Positions 51,734-60,286 are shown, numbered from the stretch's first letter. The stretch: DNA of 64,000 nucleotides from Oscillospiraceae bacterium (GCA_016286665.1 JAEETX010000001.1:61080-125079); one strand, 5' to 3'. Notes: generated by a model not told the origin, from the letters alone. Numbers and translations are program-made.

Positions 51734-52597
51734 ATGGACGAGCTGACACTGCGGAATCTGGAGCTGCTGCGGCAGGAATTGAAGGAAGCCGACCGGGTGC
51801 TGGTGGGCGCCGGGGCGGGGCTCAGCGCCTCCGCCGGGCTCAGTTATCTGGACGAGGCGGTTTTCCGGGAATACTTCCCCGACATGTACCGGCTGGGCTA
51901 CCGCTGCCAATATGAGCTGGTGGGGATGAAGGACGAGGAATGGACCGTGGGGCGCAAGTGGGCCTATTGGGCCACCCACATCCACTATGTGCGGGAGATC
52001 CTGCCGCCGCTGCCCCTGTATGCGGAGCTGAAAGCCCTGCTGGAGGGCAAGGATTTCTTTGTGGTGACCTCCAACGCGGACCGGCAGTTTTATCGCGGCG
52101 GCTTCCCCATGGACCGCCTGTTTGAATACCAGGGCAGCTACGACGTCATGGGCTGCTCCCGGCGCTGCTGCAAGCACACCTGGGAAAGCCTCCCCTCCCT
52201 GCGGGAAGCCCTGAAGCACATCGACCACGAGACCTTCGAGTGCCGGGAGGAAGGTCTGCCCCGCTGCCCCTACTGCGGCGCCGTGGCAGAGCTCGTTTTC
52301 CGGCCCGAAAACTATGAGGAGGGCTTTCAGCGCTACGCGGACTTCGTCAATTCCAGCGCGGAGATGCGTCTTTGCATCCTGGAGCTGGGGGTCGGCTTCA
52401 ACACCCCCGGCGTCATCCGCTGGCCCTTCGAGAAGTTCACGCGGCTGATCCCCGGCGCAAAGCTGTTCCGGGTGAATCGCGGCTACGCGGATATCGACCA
52501 CCCCGGTCATCCCAAGGTTCCCAAGGACCTGCCGGACCGGGCCTTCCCCCTGGCCTGGGATGCGGGGGAAGTGATCCGGGCGCTGCGGGCGGATTGA
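51734..52597 (+). CDS. Class M-like sirtuin (SirTM family)
   Basis: A 287-aa divergent Sir2-fold protein. NAD region VLVGAGAGLSASAGLSYLDE; FVVTSNADRQFYRGGF and FEYQGSYDVMGCS in place of the usual NID and catalytic His segment; zinc-like CRRCC and CPYCGAVAEL; then LCILELGVGFNTPGVIRWPFE, typical of SirTM proteins. Known SirTMs are ADP-ribosyltransferases for GcvH-like carriers and sit with a macrodomain and lipoate ligase. None of those partners is in this window. GAGGAG precedes the ATG. Confidence 0.82.
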   Translation: MDELTLRNLELLRQELKEADRVLVGAGAGLSASAGLSYLDEAVFREYFPDMYRLGYRCQYELVGMKDEEWTVGRKWAYWATHIHYVREILPPLPLYAELKALLEGKDFFVVTSNADRQFYRGGFPMDRLFEYQGSYDVMGCSRRCCKHTWESLPSLREALKHIDHETFECREEGLPRCPYCGAVAELVFRPENYEEGFQRYADFVNSSAEMRLCILELGVGFNTPGVIRWPFEKFTRLIPGAKLFRVNRGYADIDHPGHPKVPKDLPDRAFPLAWDAGEVIRALRAD

Positions 52598-52622
52598 CAA
52601 GAACGGCGGCGCGTGGTAAACT
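52594..52622 (+). promoter_or_regulatory. Promoter for tRNA-Ser
   Basis: TTGACA, 17-base spacer, TAAACT. The -35 overlaps the sirtuin stop codon and the -10 ends nine bases before the tRNA. Confidence 0.75.
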
Positions 52623-52631
52623 TCCCGTGCT

Positions 52632-52722
52632 GGAGGGTTACCGAAGCGGTCATAACGGGGCGGTCTTGAAAACCGTTAGGGCAGTGATGTCCACGCGGGT
52701 TCGAATCCTGCACCCTCCGCCA
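52632..52722 (+). tRNA. tRNA-Ser (UGA anticodon)
   Basis: 91 bases including an encoded CCA. The acceptor stem GGAGGGT/ACCCTCC, the anticodon loop CTTGAAA with TGA at 52667-52669, a long type II variable arm and GGTTCGAATCC in the T arm are all readable. Confidence 0.95.
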
Positions 52723-52728
52723 GCAAAA

Positions 52729-52764
52729 AAGCTTCTTTTGTCTTCCGACAAAAGAAGCTTTTTT
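52729..52764 (+). terminator. Terminator after tRNA-Ser
   Basis: AAAAAGCTTCTTTTGTC / GACAAAAGAAGCTTTTTT with a TTCC loop. Its core CTTTTGTC-KKCC-GACAAAAG recurs in the hairpin at 53619-53650. Confidence 0.85.
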
Positions 52765-52765
52765 G

Positions 52766-52950
52766 AATGATGTTTGCCCTGTCGGGCAAATGATGCGTGC
52801 TTCGCACATGATGTTGCCTGCGGCAATGATGTGTGCCTGCGGGCACATGAGGGCAAACATCGCATCATTGCGAGTGAAACGAGCAACATCATTTCGGCGC
52901 CAGCCGATACATCATCAGCCGCCTGCGGCGGCATCATTGTCATTTGACGC
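52766..52950. repeat. Modular hairpin array with ATGATG/ATCAT linkers
   Basis: About seven small hairpins in a row: TTTGCCC-tgtc-GGGCAAA, GTGC-ttc-GCAC, TTGCC-tgc-GGCAA, TGTGCC-tgc-GGGCACA, TTGC..GCAA, TCGGC-gcca-GCCGA and GCCGC-ctg-CGGCGGC. The left half uses linker (A)TGATG and the right half (A)CATCAT, its complement, so the array as a whole is a loose inverted repeat. Spacing is constant while stems vary. It ends about 45 bases before the S23 gene start. Not a CRISPR. Confidence 0.7.
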
Positions 52951-52995
52951 TCCTGAATATATAATTGGTATAGTCAGCAGAAAGGATATCGCGTT

Positions 52996-53355
52996 ATGAA
53001 AGAAAACAGACTTGCCGAATTATCGATGGATTTCTCAGTCCAAATCATCCATCTTGTCAAGGACCTGAAAGCAAAAAACGAATTTGTGATTTCCAACCAG
53101 ATCGGACGCTCCGGCACTTCTATCGGTGCGAACATATACGAAGCAAACTATGCGCAAGGTAAAAAGGATTTTATATCAAAGCTTGAGATCGCGCTCAAGG
53201 AAGCAAGCGAAACCGGTTATTGGCTGGAATTACTGTACCGCACGGGGTATCTTGACGAAGGAACATATAAAGCTTTGAATATGCTATGCACGTCTATCCG
53301 CGCAATGCTGGTATCGTCCTGCAAAACCGCAAAGCAGAACATGGAATCAAACTGA
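52996..53355 (+). CDS. S23/Avd-like four-helix-bundle protein
   Basis: A 119-aa helical protein of the family found in 23S rRNA intervening sequences and as diversity-element Avd. It shows FSVQIIHLVKDL, SNQIGRSGTSIGANIYEANYAQGKKDF and LEIALKEASETGYWLELL. The Arg/Ser/Asn-rich 'QIGRSGTSIGANI' segment is the family signature. AAGGATAT lies nine bases upstream of the ATG. The gene is AT-richer than its neighbours and stands alone next to the hairpin array, which suggests a mobile cassette. No reverse transcriptase is near. Confidence 0.85.
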   Translation: MKENRLAELSMDFSVQIIHLVKDLKAKNEFVISNQIGRSGTSIGANIYEANYAQGKKDFISKLEIALKEASETGYWLELLYRTGYLDEGTYKALNMLCTSIRAMLVSSCKTAKQNMESN

Positions 53356-53618
53356 CAAATCCGGCGTTTGGAGAAGCGATTGAAAATAGTTGCGAAAAGT
53401 GTTGTCGTTCTGCCTCATGATAATCAAAGGGAAACAGGGTTTTACTATGACTAGGTTTTCTTTTACGCGCGCTTTTCAATTTATGGTTCGCCGAATATGG
53501 CACATCCCCCGCAAGGGAAATAGTACACATCCTGTGTCAGCAGTATATCAATTGTCATCCGAGCTTTAGCTTCCATCAAAAAACGCAGACTTGTCTCTTT
53601 CCCACCCACTCGACAAAA
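53356..53618. other. Gene-free AT-richer stretch
   Basis: Part of a 406-base interval with no convincing ORF. Only a small CCCCCGCAAGGG hairpin near 53507 and scattered stop codons are visible. Composition matches the S23 segment rather than the pilus genes that follow. Confidence 0.5.
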
Positions 53619-53650
53619 AAACGTCTTTTGTCTGCCGACAAAAGACGTTT
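53619..53650. terminator. Hairpin terminator between the S23 segment and the pilus operon
   Basis: AAACGTCTTTTGTC-tgcc-GACAAAAGACGTTT, with a run of A before it and TTTTC after, so it can stop transcription from either side. Its core is shared with the tRNA-Ser terminator at 52729-52764. Confidence 0.75.
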
Positions 53651-53761
53651 TCTCCATATTCTCGCAGCTTCGCAACGGGATGCGCCCGGGGAAATCCGGT
53701 TCGGGCCGCGTCCTTTGCGCCGCAGGGCGCAGGGCTTCTTTACCGCGCTTATGCCGCTCCC

Positions 53762-54364
53762 TCAGTTTTTCTTGCTGGAATCGGGGGGCAGGCCGGCGTC
53801 CGCGGTGCCGCCCACCAGGGTCTCATAGAAGGTGGCGGTCGTGCTGACGGACAGAGCCGTCTCCTCCTCGCCCTGCGCGTTCCTGACCTTGATCACGCTG
53901 CAGTTGCAGTCGCCGATCATGCAGCGGTATTCCACGCCGGTGAGCTTGTCGATGATATCCCGCATGGAATCATAGTCCGTCGCCGTGAAATCCAGCTTGA
54001 ACTCACGGCGGATCTGATCCGCATAGCGGGTGACATTGGTAAAGGCCACGGAATACTGGGTCGCGGATTTGTTGAGGATGTTGTTCAGCAGCGCCAGTTC
54101 TTCCTTGGCGTTGTTGTAGCTGGGCATATAGCTGTTCTTGCCGCTGGCGGCGATCTCGTCGATCTCGTCCTGCATGCGCTGCAGCTCATTGATCTTGATG
54201 CGCACGCTGGTAAGCTCCGTCTGGAGCGCGGAATACTCCGCTTCCGCCTTGGCCAGATTGTTGCGGATCGGCTGATCCACAAACCGATAGTAGGCAAAGC
54301 CCAGAATGATCAGGACCAGGATGACCAGCAGGACTTTTTCCTTTGCATTTACTTCCCGGCTCAT
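53762..54364 (-). CDS. pilO: PilO-like type IV pilus assembly protein
   Basis: 200 aa with one N-terminal helix (KVLLVILVLIILGFAYYRFV), a coiled coil (about 30-90, ALQTELTSVRIKINELQRMQDEI) and a ferredoxin-like outer domain. Position after pilM and pilN and topology identify it more than sequence identity does. It pairs with PilN to align the pilus machine. Last gene of the operon. Confidence 0.75.
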   Translation of the reverse strand: MSREVNAKEKVLLVILVLIILGFAYYRFVDQPIRNNLAKAEAEYSALQTELTSVRIKINELQRMQDEIDEIAASGKNSYMPSYNNAKEELALLNNILNKSATQYSVAFTNVTRYADQIRREFKLDFTATDYDSMRDIIDKLTGVEYRCMIGDCNCSVIKVRNAQGEEETALSVSTTATFYETLVGGTADAGLPPDSSKKN

Positions 54365-54366
54365 GC

Positions 54367-55131
54367 TCAGCCCTCCTTTTCCGCAATGGTGAGATAGACG
54401 ATGATCTGCGCGGTGACATTGAAGAGCGGCTCGACCGTTTCTTCCTCGGCCTCCGCTTCACCCTCGGAGGGCTGCTCCTGCGCTTGACCCTCCGCAGGTT
54501 CTTCCGCGGCGGGGGCTTCGCCTTCGCCCTCGGGCTCCGCCGCGGGGGCCGGCGTCGTCGGTGCTGCCACCGCCGGCGGCGTCTCTCTCTTGATCTCATT
54601 GGTGACGGCGTTCTTCACCGTGGCGAATTCCACCATGGGGTCCTCATTGAGCAGCTGGGCCAGCTCGTTCGTATCCTGCAGGGTATCCAGCGTGACGTTC
54701 AGCGTCAGCTGATTCTGCTTCACGTTCCAGCTGTTCAGCGCGGCATTGGGCATCACGAGCCGCTCGATGAGCTCTACCACGTCGCTGCGCTCCACACGCC
54801 GCAGCTCCTCATTGGTCATATCCGCAAAGGTATAATGCGCGTATTTCTCCTTCAGCTCGCCGAAGGAATCCAGCTTGGCATTCGCCGCGCTGAGCTGGGT
54901 GCGCAGGTCGCGCACCTTCTGCTCCTCCTGATTGACCACTTCCAGCCGGTCCATCACCAGGAACTTGGAAAATGCGGCGATCGCGATCAGAACCAAAAGG
55001 AAAACCAGAATAACCGTGGTGGCCCGCGTCTTCTTCTCGCCCACCGTGGCCATATTGATGGACCGCTTCACCGGCAGGCGTCCGCGGACCTTATTCGCTT
55101 TGCTTGTCTTACTCGTAACTCCAGCAGCCAC
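54367..55131 (-). CDS. pilN: PilN-like type IV pilus assembly protein
   Basis: About 254 aa. A short basic cytoplasmic N-terminus (GRLPVKRSINMATVGEKK) resembles the PilM-binding tail with INL-type motif. Then come a helix (TTVILVFLLVLIAIAAFSKFLV), a coiled coil and an outer domain. An acidic Pro/Glu/Ala-rich insert occupies about residues 190-235. The GTG at 55131 has GGGAGG eight bases upstream; the track start is three codons longer. Two bases separate it from pilO. Confidence 0.75.
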   Translation of the reverse strand: MAAGVTSKTSKANKVRGRLPVKRSINMATVGEKKTRATTVILVFLLVLIAIAAFSKFLVMDRLEVVNQEEQKVRDLRTQLSAANAKLDSFGELKEKYAHYTFADMTNEELRRVERSDVVELIERLVMPNAALNSWNVKQNQLTLNVTLDTLQDTNELAQLLNEDPMVEFATVKNAVTNEIKRETPPAVAAPTTPAPAAEPEGEGEAPAAEEPAEGQAQEQPSEGEAEAEEETVEPLFNVTAQIIVYLTIAEKEG

Positions 55132-55148
55132 TCCGTGCACCTCCCGTC

Positions 55149-56282
55149 TTATTCCTGCGTAATGCCGATGGCCTGCGCCAGGGCATTGCTGTCGCCCAGA
55201 AGCCTGCCGCCGGGCATCAGTTCTTCCGCAGAGTGGATCTTCATTCCCTCCAGCCCGCTCTCAATGGCGGCCACCAGCGGGGTGATGTATGCGCCGCCGC
55301 CGCAGAGCCAGATATCGGAAAGAGAACTGTCGGGATTGCTGAATCGATAGAAGTTGAGGGCCCGCATGAGCTCCACGGCGATGTTGTTGAAAGCGTTCAC
55401 GCAGACTTCCTGACTCTGGCAGTCCTCGAAGTTGTTGACCACATAGGTATGCGCAAGATGCTCATCCACGTTGTAGGCGTCGGCGATGGCGGCGTCCACC
55501 GTGGAGAGGCCGGATTCCACCACGCGGGTGACCTCATGCCGGTCGCCCTTGAACATGTACATCCGGATGGACTGGTAACCCAGGTCCAGGAAGCAGTATT
55601 CCCCGCTCTCCGGCTTCTTGGCCGGGTCCATGCTGCGGATGAGGCCCGTGAAGGAACAGACGACCGGTGCCGCCTTCGTGAGCTTCATGCCCGCTTTCCG
55701 GAGCATCAGCCGCGTCTCCTCCATCAGGGACATGGGCGCGGCGACGGCCAGGAGCTCCATCGTGGCGCTCTCGGAAGCTCCGGCAGCGGAAACCTCCGTC
55801 GGCTTTGCCGCCTCCGTGTCCGCCTGGGCCTCGAAAGCCTCCAGCGCATTCTGCTTGGCTTTCTTCGGCTGCTTTTCCTTCTTTTTGGCGGCAGACTTCT
55901 CGGAATTCGCCTTTGCGGCGGAAACCGCATCGGACAGCATCGCGTAATCGAAGACATAGTTCTTCAATTCCTCGGTGATATAATCCCGGAACTCATAAGG
56001 CAGGTTCAGCGTCAGCTGCTCCGCCGCCATCACGGGCATGGTGACGTTGCGGACGAAAACCGCCTCATTGGAGAAGGCAACCGCCGCCTTGGAGCAGTGA
56101 ATGCCGTTCTTTTTCATGGTCTGAGCCAAAAGCTCGCCCATGGCCTCCGGCGAGGCAAGACGCCCGTCGCGCATGAGGCGCTTGGGCATGGAAGCGATCG
56201 CGGTCTTTTTGACCTGCTTCCCGCTGACCAGAGCCAGCTTTACCGTGTCATATCCGATATCGATACCAAGTATTTTTGCCAT
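55149..56282 (-). CDS. pilM: PilM-like actin-fold pilus assembly ATPase
   Basis: 377 aa. ATP-binding phosphate loops ILGIDIGYDTVKLALV and YCFLDLGYQSIRMYMF fit the PilM/FtsA fold. It is cytoplasmic and binds PilN. A lysine- and alanine-rich insert (KKKEKQPKKAKQNALEAFEA, about 130-180) is unusual for the family. The ATG at 56282 has GGAG eight bases upstream. Confidence 0.87.
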   Translation of the reverse strand: MAKILGIDIGYDTVKLALVSGKQVKKTAIASMPKRLMRDGRLASPEAMGELLAQTMKKNGIHCSKAAVAFSNEAVFVRNVTMPVMAAEQLTLNLPYEFRDYITEELKNYVFDYAMLSDAVSAAKANSEKSAAKKKEKQPKKAKQNALEAFEAQADTEAAKPTEVSAAGASESATMELLAVAAPMSLMEETRLMLRKAGMKLTKAAPVVCSFTGLIRSMDPAKKPESGEYCFLDLGYQSIRMYMFKGDRHEVTRVVESGLSTVDAAIADAYNVDEHLAHTYVVNNFEDCQSQEVCVNAFNNIAVELMRALNFYRFSNPDSSLSDIWLCGGGAYITPLVAAIESGLEGMKIHSAEELMPGGRLLGDSNALAQAIGITQE

Positions 56283-56310
56283 GCTCACAACTCCATCTTA
56301 CGCAATATTA

Positions 56311-57114
56311 TCAAGCTGCGGAGATCAGACCCAGATACCAGCGCACCATGGGATCTCCGAACAGCAGCATGACCGCTGCAGCCGCCGCGATGGACGGACC
56401 GAAGGGGATCAGTTCGCTGCCCGCTTTCCCGAATCTCTTCCGGAGAAAGGCAAACAGCAGGCCCAGGATACAGGCCGCGAGAAGGGAAAACAGGGTGGCG
56501 GCAAAGCCCAGATACAGGCCGACGACAAAATACAGCTTGATGTCGCCGCCGCCCAGGGTGTCTTTCTTGAGGATACGGTCCATTGCCAAAGACAGGAGCA
56601 GAAGACCGCCGCCGAAAACCAGCGCCGCCAGAAGGTGAAGGAGGGATTCCTTCCAGCTCATGTGCAAAAACGGCAGAGCCAGAAGCCAGACCGCAGCCGA
56701 AACCAGCAGGCATCCGTCCGGGATGGTGTAATCCTCCAGATCCACCAGGGAGAGGCAGAAAAGGCAGCACAGGAAGATATAGTTCCGGAGGCAAAGGACG
56801 GTCAGATCATAGCGGAGAAGACAGACGACCGTCACCGCCGCCATGAACAGCTCCGCGAGGAGATAGCGAACGGAGACCTTTGCGCCGCAATAGCGGCACT
56901 TGCCCCGGAGGAAAAGCCAACTGAACACCGGCACCAGGTCGCCGACGCTCAGCACATGCCCGCATTCGGGGCAATGGCTTCTGCCCTTCAGAAAGTTCTG
57001 ACCGTGGGCGATGCGCCAGGCCGCGCAATTCAGGAAAGAGCCCATCACCGCTCCCAGGACCGCCGCCACGCAGCAACAGTACCACAGGATCAGCCGGCTG
57101 TCATGAATGGACAC
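56311..57114 (-). CDS. pilD: Prepilin peptidase (type 4 prepilin-processing)
   Basis: 267 aa with about seven helices. The zinc-binding cysteines are HCPECGH and KCRYCGAK. Catalytic aspartates lie in SLVDLEDYTIPDG and LGGGDIKLYFVVGL. It cuts and methylates prepilins. The GTG at 57114 has AAAGGAG eight bases upstream. Confidence 0.92.
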   Translation of the reverse strand: MSIHDSRLILWYCCCVAAVLGAVMGSFLNCAAWRIAHGQNFLKGRSHCPECGHVLSVGDLVPVFSWLFLRGKCRYCGAKVSVRYLLAELFMAAVTVVCLLRYDLTVLCLRNYIFLCCLFCLSLVDLEDYTIPDGCLLVSAAVWLLALPFLHMSWKESLLHLLAALVFGGGLLLLSLAMDRILKKDTLGGGDIKLYFVVGLYLGFAATLFSLLAACILGLLFAFLRKRFGKAGSELIPFGPSIAAAAAVMLLFGDPMVRWYLGLISAA

Positions 57115-57141
57115 AGTGCGTGCTCCTTTGACAGACAGATT

Positions 57142-57825
57142 CTAATAAGCATCTCCGCTCCAGCCGTCGGCAAGCTTCCAGACGGCCGCATGGTTCGCGT
57201 CGGCATAGACGAACCAGTTCATGTCCCCGGCGGCATTCAGGGAATAGAAGGAGACCACCCCGTCGAAATCGATGGAATAATCCGTGCCGCGGCGCAGACC
57301 GTTGTTGCCCTCCAGGAGCTTCACCTCCAGCGGCTGCCCGTTGAGAGTGAGCACCAGGGAATGCTGCTCGACCCCCAGCTGACGGCATTCTTCCATCTGC
57401 TTATTCAACGCCTCAAACACCACATTGGCATTCAGACGCGTGCGGAGCTTCGTATCCTCCTCATGCAGGCCGCAGGTCACGCGCCAGGTTTCCCCGGTGG
57501 GTATGAGGTAGTAATCGCCGCCGGAAGGGCAGAGTTCTTCCCGCCCCAGCCTGCTTTTGTCCACGGCGACGGCGGCGGCCTGCTGCGTCAGCTCCATCTC
57601 GGAGAGGAACTCCACCAGCACGGCGTCCTGCGCTCTGCGCACGGCCAGCGTGCAGGCATAGGCCTCCGCTTTCTTTTCCCGGCTCTGCACAAAGGGAAGG
57701 ATCACCATCACAGCCAGCAGCAGCACCACAAAGACCAGCATCCAGATCAGCTGACGGATGCCCTTTTCTTTATTGTTCTCCTGCTTATTGTCGCTCTTTT
57801 TCTTCCGGGTGATGATCCTCGACAT
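57142..57825 (-). CDS. Prepilin-like membrane protein without a canonical leader
   Basis: 227 aa. A charged N-terminus (SRIITRKKKSDNKQENNKEKG) precedes a single helix (QLIWMLVFVVLLLAVMVILPF). The outer part contains CPSGGDYYLIPTGETWRVTCGLHEED, much like the C-terminal 'CP.GG.Y ... VTC..HG' of clostridial prepilins. The expected GFTLIE cleavage motif reads GIRQLIW, with no Glu at +5. It sits where pilin genes usually lie, between pilC and pilD. Confidence 0.7.
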   Translation of the reverse strand: MSRIITRKKKSDNKQENNKEKGIRQLIWMLVFVVLLLAVMVILPFVQSREKKAEAYACTLAVRRAQDAVLVEFLSEMELTQQAAAVAVDKSRLGREELCPSGGDYYLIPTGETWRVTCGLHEEDTKLRTRLNANVVFEALNKQMEECRQLGVEQHSLVLTLNGQPLEVKLLEGNNGLRRGTDYSIDFDGVVSFYSLNAAGDMNWFVYADANHAAVWKLADGWSGDAY

Positions 57826-57935
57826 AACCGACTACTCTCCCTCGTTCCCCCTTCCCCGGGGGGATGCTGTGCAGCAGAATCCGGATGCCGGCCGAAAGGG
57901 TTTGCTGTGCAACACTTCGGTCAATGAAACCAGCG

Positions 57936-59150
57936 TTACATGACGCTGTACATATCGAACATGGCCATGTAAATGGCGATGACGATGAAGCCGGCGATGA
58001 CGGCCATAAAGATCAGCAGCGCGGGCTCCAGCTTCTTCATGGCGGCGTCCGTCGCCATTTCCAGCTCGGCGTCGTAATAGCCGGCGATGGTGTTCATCGT
58101 GTCTTCCAGCTCGCCGGTCTCTTCGCCCACGGTGACCATATCCACCAGGATATCGGGCATATAGGCGGCTTCGGCCATGCTGTTGCCCAGGGCCTTGCCT
58201 TCCTCCAGCTTGCCGACCAGCTTGCCGGTTTCGGAGCTGATGAAATAGTTGTCCATGGTGCGGGCGGTGATGCCCACGGCTCTGGTAATGGGGAGGCCGG
58301 CGCCCAGCATGGTGGTCATGGAGTTGGCAAACTGGCTGGCGCCGTTGAGCAGGCCGATGTTGCCCAGGATGGGCAGCTTCAGCTGCAGCTTGGCCAGGCC
58401 CATCTTCCCCTTCTCCGTCTTCTGGATGATCTTGAACGCCAGGACGATGATGGCGGCGATCACCAGGATATACGGCCAGGCATGCTGGAAGAAGTGGGAA
58501 ATGCCGATGAGCAGCCTTGTCATGAAGGGAAGCTCGGCGTCGTAGCTTTCGAAAATGGCAGTGAACGTGGGCACCACCTTGACCATCAGGACGATGACCA
58601 CGGCGACGGCGATGACCAGAACGAAGACCGGGTAGGCCAGGGCGCTGCGCACCTTGCCCGCCATCTTCACCCGCTTGTCAAAGAGGTGATACATGCTGTC
58701 GAACGCCCGATCCAGGTTGCCGGATTCCTCGCCGGCGCGGATGGTCTCCACGAAGGTGGGGGGCAGCATGGCGCCGCCGCGGTCGTTGAAAGCATCCGCC
58801 ACGGTACGGCCGGATTCCACGTCCTCCGCCACGGAGGTGAGGATGCGCTTCAGCGGTTTATCCGTCGTTTTCTCCGCGATCAGATGCACCGTCCGGGCAA
58901 TGGGGATGCCGGCCCGCAGAATGATGGAGAACTGGCTGCACATGACGGTGAACGCCTTGGCATTGAGCTTGTTGGCGCTGATCTCCAGATTCATCAGGCT
59001 GCCTACATCCTGCTTGACAGGCGTCAGCTTCAGGATCACATCGCAGGTCTGTTTGATGCGATCCACCGCATCCAGTTCGTTGAAGCCTTCCATAATGCCG
59101 GAGACCCTCTCCCCGCTGTGGGAGATGGCTGCGTACTTAAAGGTTTCCAA
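57936..59150 (-). CDS. pilC: Type IV pilus inner-membrane platform protein
   Basis: 404 aa with two GspF domains. The first has FTVMCSQFSIILRAGIPI and ETIRAGEESGNLDRAF. The second has FANSMTTMLGAGLPITRAVG and MVTVGEETGELEDTM. Three helices span the membrane. The start is TTG at 59150. Confidence 0.93.
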   Translation of the reverse strand: METFKYAAISHSGERVSGIMEGFNELDAVDRIKQTCDVILKLTPVKQDVGSLMNLEISANKLNAKAFTVMCSQFSIILRAGIPIARTVHLIAEKTTDKPLKRILTSVAEDVESGRTVADAFNDRGGAMLPPTFVETIRAGEESGNLDRAFDSMYHLFDKRVKMAGKVRSALAYPVFVLVIAVAVVIVLMVKVVPTFTAIFESYDAELPFMTRLLIGISHFFQHAWPYILVIAAIIVLAFKIIQKTEKGKMGLAKLQLKLPILGNIGLLNGASQFANSMTTMLGAGLPITRAVGITARTMDNYFISSETGKLVGKLEEGKALGNSMAEAAYMPDILVDMVTVGEETGELEDTMNTIAGYYDAELEMATDAAMKKLEPALLIFMAVIAGFIVIAIYMAMFDMYSVM

Positions 59151-59223
59151 ACAGGTTCACTTCCTTCCGGTGGAAATCATATCCGACTGCCGGGCACTCG
59201 CTGTTTTCCAGCGCGGCCGGGCG

Positions 59224-60270
59224 TCACGTCGCGTTTTTGTTCACGTAATTCCGGTCGTGGGAATAGTGGAGGGCGACGTCCTTGGTGATGACGCCGGTGC
59301 GCACCAGCTTCACCAGCGCCTGGTCCATGGTCATGCCGCCGATGGCGGAGGAGGTGGCGACCGCATTGGCGATCTGGGGGGTGTTGCCGGCGCGGATCAG
59401 GTTGCGGATGGCGTCCGTCACGATCATGAGCTCGCAGGCCAGGGCCCGTCCGCCGCCCTTCTTGGGCACCAGCTGCTGCGTCAGCACCGCCGCCAGGGTC
59501 ATGGACAGCTGGAGGCGGATCTGGGTCTGTGCGTCCGCCGGGAAGACCTGCACGATACGGTCCACCGCATCGGAGGCGCTGCCGGTATGCAGGGTGCCGA
59601 AGACCAGGTGGCCCGTCTCGGCGGCGGTGATGGCCGTCTCGATGGTGTCCCGGTCGCGCATTTCGCCGATGAGGATCACGTTGGGGTCCTCACGGAGGCT
59701 GGCGCGAAGGCCCTCGGAGAAGCTCCGGGTGTCCTTGCCGATCTCCCGCTGGTTGATGGCGCAGAGGTCGGGCTTGTAGATGTATTCCACCGGGTCCTCC
59801 AGGGTGACGATATGGTATTTATATTTGTGGTTGATGGAATCGATCAGGGCGGCCAGGGTGGTGGATTTGCCGGAACCGGTCTCGCCCGTGACCAGCACGA
59901 TGCCCTTGTGCAGCTCCGTCAGGGTGGGCACGATGGGGGGCAGGCCCAGATTGTTCAGATTGGGGATCTCCTCCCGCAGCAGTCGAAGGGCGACGGAGGG
60001 ATAGCCCTGCTGCTTGAACACGTGGATACGGCAGCGGTTGTCCGCATAGGTCTCGGCGGCGTCCAGCTCGCCGACGGCGTCGAATTCATCGTAGCGGTCG
60101 CCGCAGAGGAAACGGGCCGCCGCCAGGCAGTCGTCCGGCGTCATGACCTCGTCCAGCATATCCTCCAGGCTGCCGCTCAGCCGGTATTTGGGGCGAAGGC
60201 CGCAGATCAGGTGGATGTCGGAAGCGCCCTCCGCTTTGGCCTTGGCCACCATTTCTTCAATCGTCATCAT
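59224..60270 (-). CDS. pilT: Pilus retraction ATPase
   Basis: A 348-aa hexameric ATPase. Walker A GIVLVTGETGSGKSTTLAAL, Asp box IVTLEDPVEYIY, Walker B VILIGEMRDRDTIE and His box TGHLVFGTLHTGSA. It pulls pili back, giving twitching motility and DNA uptake. It lies 16 bases after pilB. Confidence 0.94.
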   Translation of the reverse strand: MMTIEEMVAKAKAEGASDIHLICGLRPKYRLSGSLEDMLDEVMTPDDCLAAARFLCGDRYDEFDAVGELDAAETYADNRCRIHVFKQQGYPSVALRLLREEIPNLNNLGLPPIVPTLTELHKGIVLVTGETGSGKSTTLAALIDSINHKYKYHIVTLEDPVEYIYKPDLCAINQREIGKDTRSFSEGLRASLREDPNVILIGEMRDRDTIETAITAAETGHLVFGTLHTGSASDAVDRIVQVFPADAQTQIRLQLSMTLAAVLTQQLVPKKGGGRALACELMIVTDAIRNLIRAGNTPQIANAVATSSAIGGMTMDQALVKLVRTGVITKDVALHYSHDRNYVNKNAT

Positions 60271-60286
60271 GGCGCTTTCCTCCCGC

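Noticed and set aside
52766-52950. CRISPR array
   Set aside because: The constant part is only a 5-6 base linker and the variable parts are self-complementary stems. There are no 23-40 base direct repeats and no cas genes.
52996-53355. Diversity-generating retroelement (Avd protein)
   Set aside because: No reverse transcriptase, template repeat or variable-region gene is in the window.
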